Assembly: GCF_008086595.1 (NCBI RefSeq)
Contig: NZ_RXYA01000001.1
Coordinates: 248,001-312,000, forward strand
Origin: Acetobacterium paludosum
GTDB taxonomy: Bacteria > Bacillota > Clostridia > Eubacteriales > Eubacteriaceae
Length of the DNA stretch: 64,000 nt
Reading direction: 5' to 3'
Within the stretch, counting starts at the first letter, position 1. Each line of letters opens with the position of its first letter. Both the position numbers and the translations under genes were made by a program. Shown here piece after piece: positions 60,631-64,000 of the stretch. A model generated the notes under the pieces. That model saw only the letters and a list, made by a program, of their open reading frames with translations. It was not told where the DNA came from and ran no database searches.

Positions 60631-62243
60631 GAAGTTCGATTTTCACAAGGCTCATGCTTTATCTGAGTATTTTTTTTCTGATCCTGTGTAGTTTGACTTA
60701 TTTTGCACTCACTTCCTACTTTGAAGTTTATTATACTCAAAGCCGAACCGATGCTTTAATTGAAAAAACGAAGGAAGTGCTGTCGATTTACAATCAGGAT
60801 GGTTTAACACCAGAACTTCAATCCTTCGTTGATCTTGCCGAAGAAGAGGGCACGGTGATTCAGATTATTCAGAAACAGGTCAATTCAGCAGAAACTTCAT
60901 TGGTTAAGAATACCGCGGCTGAATCGGTACAAGTTGATCAGCTGCAATGGACAAAAACGACTCAAACTGAGAAACTGGGAAGCTGGGTAAACAGTCAAAA
61001 ACTGGCGGCATCTGAAAATAGCCAGAATGGATCCGGAAGCGGTGCCGGACATGGTGAAGGCATGAATGCCGGAGAGGGTTCTGGCAATGGAACCGGAAAC
61101 GGTTCAGGAAATGCCGGAAGTTCTGGTTCAGGAATGGAAAATAGCCTTGAAAATCAGGTGGATGCCCATCAGAATGGTGAAAGTTTTGTGATGATTCTGG
61201 GGAACAGCGATCATCAGGTCGAATGGCTGTCCTATAAAGAAGTGGCCGCCGACGGGTCGCAAATTGTTGGACGTATTCCATTGTACTCGGTTAATGAAGT
61301 GATCGCAATTGTACAGAAATTTTTATTGATATTTTTGATTGTTATTTTTAGCTGCTCACTGATATTTGCCTATTTTTTTACCAGAGGAATTTCAAAACCG
61401 ATTATCAGGCTGAACCGGATCGCAAAAGAAATGGGAAACCTTAACTTTACCGAAAAATATATAGGACATCGTAAGGATGAAATCGGACAGCTGGGGGAAA
61501 CGCTGAATCATATTTCCGATGAACTGGAAACGACTATCGAAAAACTTCAAGGAGAACTGAATAAGGAACGGACCCTGGATAAAATGCGCCAACGTTTCAC
61601 GGCTCAGGTCTCACATGAAATTCAGACGCCTCTGGCAGTTATCAAAAGCTATGCGGAAGCACTGGAGGATGGTGTTTTAGAAAATCAGGATGAGGAGTCG
61701 GAATACTACATCACCATCCAAAAGGAAACAGATAAAATCAGCGGAATTGCTAACGATTTGCTGGATCTGTCCCAGATTGAATCCGGCGCTTATCGGCTTA
61801 AAAAAGAGAAAGTTCCTGGGTTTGAGGTGATTTCCTCGGTGATCGACCGATTCAGAAACACCTATCCGGAAAAAAACATCATTTTGAAGGACCGCTGTGA
61901 GCCGGAGCTCATTATTGAGATGGACCGAAAACGGATCGAACAGGTTTTTTACAATTTGATGAGCAATGCGATTAAACATGTGAGGCCGGAAGACGGCATC
62001 ATTGAGGTTGAATGCGAGCTGTGTTCAGGCCAGTGGGTGGTATCGGTTTACAATACCGGGAATGTCATTCCTGAAAGCGAACTGGATCAGATCTGGAAAT
62101 ACTTTTACAAGGGCGAATCCGATAAAAAAGGAACCGGTCTGGGTTTGGCAATCGTGAAGGGTATTATCGAATGTCATGGCGGAAAAGTTGAAGCAGTCAA
62201 CAGGGAAAACGGCGTGCGGTTTGAAGTGGCGCTGCCTCTGTAA
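60627..62243 (+). CDS. Sensor histidine kinase with Gly-rich extracytoplasmic domain
   Basis: The 538-residue kinase starts at the ATG overlapping the regulator stop. It has TM1 (about 9-30), an extracytoplasmic domain (31-228), TM2 (about 229-253), HAMP, a HisKA domain with H330 in QVSHEIQTPL and an ATPase domain (N box FYNLMSNAIKH, G box GTGLGLAIVKG). Residues 134-169 are almost all Gly, Ser, Asn and Ala (GSGSGAGHGEG and onward), an unusual insertion in a sensor. The divergent secreted protein is similarly Gly-rich, which suggests a physical or evolutionary link. Confidence 0.93.
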   Translation: MRSSIFTRLMLYLSIFFLILCSLTYFALTSYFEVYYTQSRTDALIEKTKEVLSIYNQDGLTPELQSFVDLAEEEGTVIQIIQKQVNSAETSLVKNTAAESVQVDQLQWTKTTQTEKLGSWVNSQKLAASENSQNGSGSGAGHGEGMNAGEGSGNGTGNGSGNAGSSGSGMENSLENQVDAHQNGESFVMILGNSDHQVEWLSYKEVAADGSQIVGRIPLYSVNEVIAIVQKFLLIFLIVIFSCSLIFAYFFTRGISKPIIRLNRIAKEMGNLNFTEKYIGHRKDEIGQLGETLNHISDELETTIEKLQGELNKERTLDKMRQRFTAQVSHEIQTPLAVIKSYAEALEDGVLENQDEESEYYITIQKETDKISGIANDLLDLSQIESGAYRLKKEKVPGFEVISSVIDRFRNTYPEKNIILKDRCEPELIIEMDRKRIEQVFYNLMSNAIKHVRPEDGIIEVECELCSGQWVVSVYNTGNVIPESELDQIWKYFYKGESDKKGTGLGLAIVKGIIECHGGKVEAVNRENGVRFEVALPL

Positions 62244-62250
62244 AAATACG

Positions 62251-62299
62251 TAATACAGGAAATCATCAATTTTTTAAGAATTAATGATTTCCTGTATTA
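62251..62299. terminator. Bidirectional terminator between convergent genes
   Basis: TAATACAGGAAATCAT pairs perfectly with ATGATTTCCTGTATTA, extended by AATT pairs, with a T-rich loop. Its right arm encodes the last residues of the ROK protein. Confidence 0.8.
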
Positions 62300-63410
62300 C
62301 CATTATCGAAGCGCCAACCGAAATTGAATAATTTTCAAAGTAACCGCCTTTATTAAATTCAATTGTATTATTTATGACATGGCACTGTTCTAGTGTAACT
62401 TTTTTACATTCATCATAAAATAACTGCGAATGTTGGATAAGCGGACCGCTCAGTATAATTAACTGGGGATTTAGCAACCGAATAAAATTTGCGAGCCCAA
62501 TTCCAAAATGCAGGGCGGAATCCGATATAATTTTTTTTGCAATGACATTGTTGTTTTCCGCCAAATGACAAACATCGATATAGCTGATTTCGTTTAGGTT
62601 TTTGTTCAGAATTCTCTTTCCGATTTTTCCTTCCTGGCAAATAAATTTTTGCGTGATATTGATGATGGATGCATAGGTTTCTACGCATCCATCATTTTCA
62701 TCGGAGCAGAGATCGCCATGGTTACCGACAATCATATGACCAAGGGCATCTTCAGAAGAGTTTATCGCGCGAATTAAAATATCTGAAGAGATTACCCCGG
62801 TTCTGATCCCAACTCCGCAGTGGATGTAGGCAATATTTTTTTTGTCTTTACCAAAGCCAAGAAAATGCTCGCCAATAACGGCAGCGTTAGCGCCGTTATC
62901 AATAGATACCGGGACATGATATTCTTCAATTAACTTAGTATATAAAACTTCCGTATTAAGCTCCATAACAATGCCGATGCCGATCCCAACAATCATCGAT
63001 TTATCAATATTCGATGCCTTTATCAAGTCACTAACGTTTACTGGTATAATTTTGATGACTTCATTGAGTTCGTAAGTGTCATCAATCCTTTTTTCAGCCA
63101 TTATGCTAAATTTCAAATTGGTTATAATTATTTGGGTATAGGTTCTTGAAATGTCAATTCCGATCACATAAAAGTCGCAGGGATTGACATCATATAAGGC
63201 CGGCTTTCTGCCCCCGGTTGATTCGGCAGTTGCCGTTTCAATAATCATTTTTCTGGCAATCAGGTTTTTTATATCGCGATTTAAAGTGGTTAATTTTAGC
63301 TGCGTTTTTGCTAATAATTGATTCTTGGTTAGCGGACCGTATTTTTGAATAATATTAAAGATATATTTGCACCGATCACTCAGTGTTTCAAAATATTTAT
63401 ATGCGTTCAT
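62274..63410 (-). CDS. ROK family transcriptional regulator
   Basis: The 378-residue ROK/NagC-type protein has an N-terminal winged helix (YGPLTKNQLLAKTQLKLTTLNRDIKNLI) and a sugar-kinase-like domain. The latter has VIGIDISRTYTQIIITNL, SIDNGANAAVIGEHFLG and an HCGVGIRTGVI glycine loop. The zinc motif of the usual ROK kinases is altered (MIVGNHGDLCSDENDGCVETYASI keeps GH-like and Cys residues). It probably senses a sugar; no sugar genes are in view. A P-type ATPase gene lies just upstream. Confidence 0.88.
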   Translation of the reverse strand: MNAYKYFETLSDRCKYIFNIIQKYGPLTKNQLLAKTQLKLTTLNRDIKNLIARKMIIETATAESTGGRKPALYDVNPCDFYVIGIDISRTYTQIIITNLKFSIMAEKRIDDTYELNEVIKIIPVNVSDLIKASNIDKSMIVGIGIGIVMELNTEVLYTKLIEEYHVPVSIDNGANAAVIGEHFLGFGKDKKNIAYIHCGVGIRTGVISSDILIRAINSSEDALGHMIVGNHGDLCSDENDGCVETYASIINITQKFICQEGKIGKRILNKNLNEISYIDVCHLAENNNVIAKKIISDSALHFGIGLANFIRLLNPQLIILSGPLIQHSQLFYDECKKVTLEQCHVINNTIEFNKGGYFENYSISVGASIMVIQEIINS

Positions 63411-63431
63411 TTAGAGGACACTCCCTTTTTG

Positions 63432-63446
63432 CGATAAGCGTTATCG
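63432..63446. promoter_or_regulatory. Short palindrome before the ROK gene
   Basis: CGATAA-GCG-TTATCG lies in the 36-base gap between the ATPase stop and the ROK start; it could be a ROK operator or chance. Confidence 0.35.
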
Positions 63447-64000
63447 TTATATTTTAAATTGTCTAAACAGAGCGTATTTAGCGAAATCAATAAACGGCGT
63501 AAATAATAAAGAAGTCCTTAATATGATAAAGACCTGATTGGCTGAAAGACTGGGAATAAATAGCCCGAAAATACCTAATAATACAAATCCGAAGATCGTT
63601 AAGGTGTTTACCATCAGTAAATTTTTATTGGGAATAGACGACCAGAAATGGCTTCTTTCTCTTACCATCAGGATTCTGAATTGCGTATTGAAAACAAGGC
63701 TCAGCATTACTAAGGTCTGCAGTTGATCAAATTCCAGCTGAAAATAGTTTAAACCGATAAAAATTACAAATAAATCTTCACAGGCAAAGAAAAGACCAAG
63801 AATTAATGATGCGGAAATAATATTTTTAATTTCCCACTTATTGGGTGAGTCGGTGGATTTTACATTATCAGTAGCAATGGACATGGTGACAAAATCATTG
63901 GCAAAGACCAATAATGACATGCCTAAAAGCGAAATGACGAGATCATGCAGCCAAAAAAATCCGATCGTAAATAATATGACGACTTCAACAACTTTTGTTA
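63447..64000 (-). CDS. P-type ATPase, C-terminal part (cut by window edge)
   Basis: The minus-strand frame is open from the right edge to 63447. It reads TKVVEVVILFTIGFF at the edge, then LVFANDFVTMSIATDNVKST, which is the membrane region M5-M6 of plasma-membrane-type (P3A-like) cation ATPases, and four more hydrophobic segments follow. The catalytic DKTGT loop lies outside the window, so ion specificity is unknown. The ATG at 63920 is internal, not the start. It is upstream of the ROK regulator on the same strand. Confidence 0.8.
   Translation of the reverse strand, partial: TKVVEVVILFTIGFFWLHDLVISLLGMSLLVFANDFVTMSIATDNVKSTDSPNKWEIKNIISASLILGLFFACEDLFVIFIGLNYFQLEFDQLQTLVMLSLVFNTQFRILMVRERSHFWSSIPNKNLLMVNTLTIFGFVLLGIFGLFIPSLSANQVFIILRTSLLFTPFIDFAKYALFRQFKI

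Noticed and set aside
61026-61140. Repetitive GGAAGC/GGTTCA-like DNA as a possible satellite
   Set aside because: It is in frame within the kinase ectodomain and irregular at DNA level.
63447-63920. Complete 157-residue membrane protein
   Set aside because: The frame continues upstream to the window edge with P-type ATPase sequence, so ATG 63920 is internal.

Overview
The window reads as chromosome of a low-G+C, strictly anaerobic Firmicute of the Clostridia. Indicators are a T-box leader before alaS, a fused IspH-ribosomal S1 protein, an alaS/ireB/ruvX neighbourhood, ribonuclease J, many TTG/GTG starts with strong Shine-Dalgarno sites, and several Fe-S and sulfur enzymes. The gene content and codon style suit an Acetobacterium/Eubacterium-like acetogen. 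That placement is inference; no 16S or acetogenesis gene lies in the window. There is no rRNA, tRNA, CRISPR array, phage or insertion sequence.

Layout. 1-1.9 kb: the start of an unidentified minus-strand gene, then a UPF0210/ACT-domain pair. 2.2-14.9 kb: a division and cell wall (dcw) cluster mraZ-rsmH-ftsL-pbp-murF-mraY-murD-ftsW-murG-ftsQ-ftsZ. It lacks murE, murC, murB and ftsA, and its promoter carries MraZ-type repeats. 14.9-25.2 kb: a dense housekeeping run (nrdR, NUDIX, site-2 protease, scpAB, rluB, RpiR regulator, HI0933-type flavoprotein, cmk, plsC, ispH-S1). 25.2-29.1 kb: iscR-iscS-iscU, then a PRC-barrel protein and an AI-2E-type transporter. 29.1-37.9 kb: T-box/alaS, ireB, an aldo/keto reductase-ferredoxin fusion, ruvX, two DUF1292 proteins, a decayed sfsA, fur, rnj and ylbF. 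37.9-47.9 kb: mltG, an O-methyltransferase, peptidase U32, deoD, a deoxyribosyltransferase-like gene, sbcCD and a YgjP-type metallopeptidase.

From 47.9 kb the window becomes a series of small regulated modules, each with a visible operator. A MerR regulator faces a MATE exporter across a 19-bp-spacer promoter. A YtrA-type GntR/ABC operon sits behind a perfect 15-bp-arm palindrome. A sulfur/persulfide operon follows: an ArsR repressor, an 829-residue CoA-disulfide reductase-rhodanese-TusA-DsrE2 fusion, an FMN-binding protein, a rhodanese and a methyltransferase. Next to it are a divergent LysR regulator and a YeiH-type exporter. An OmpR-type two-component system is divergent from a small secreted Gly-rich protein with Asp/Asn/Gly-Cys repeats. 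The sensor kinase carries a similar Gly-rich tract outside the membrane, and both divergent promoters hold the same TTGACA-N5-TTGACA type repeat. The window ends with a ROK regulator and the C-terminal part of a P-type ATPase.

The best candidates for something undescribed are the secreted-protein/two-component module (59.5-62.2 kb) and the persulfide island (52.7-59.4 kb). Family assignments come from reading motifs; no database search was possible.
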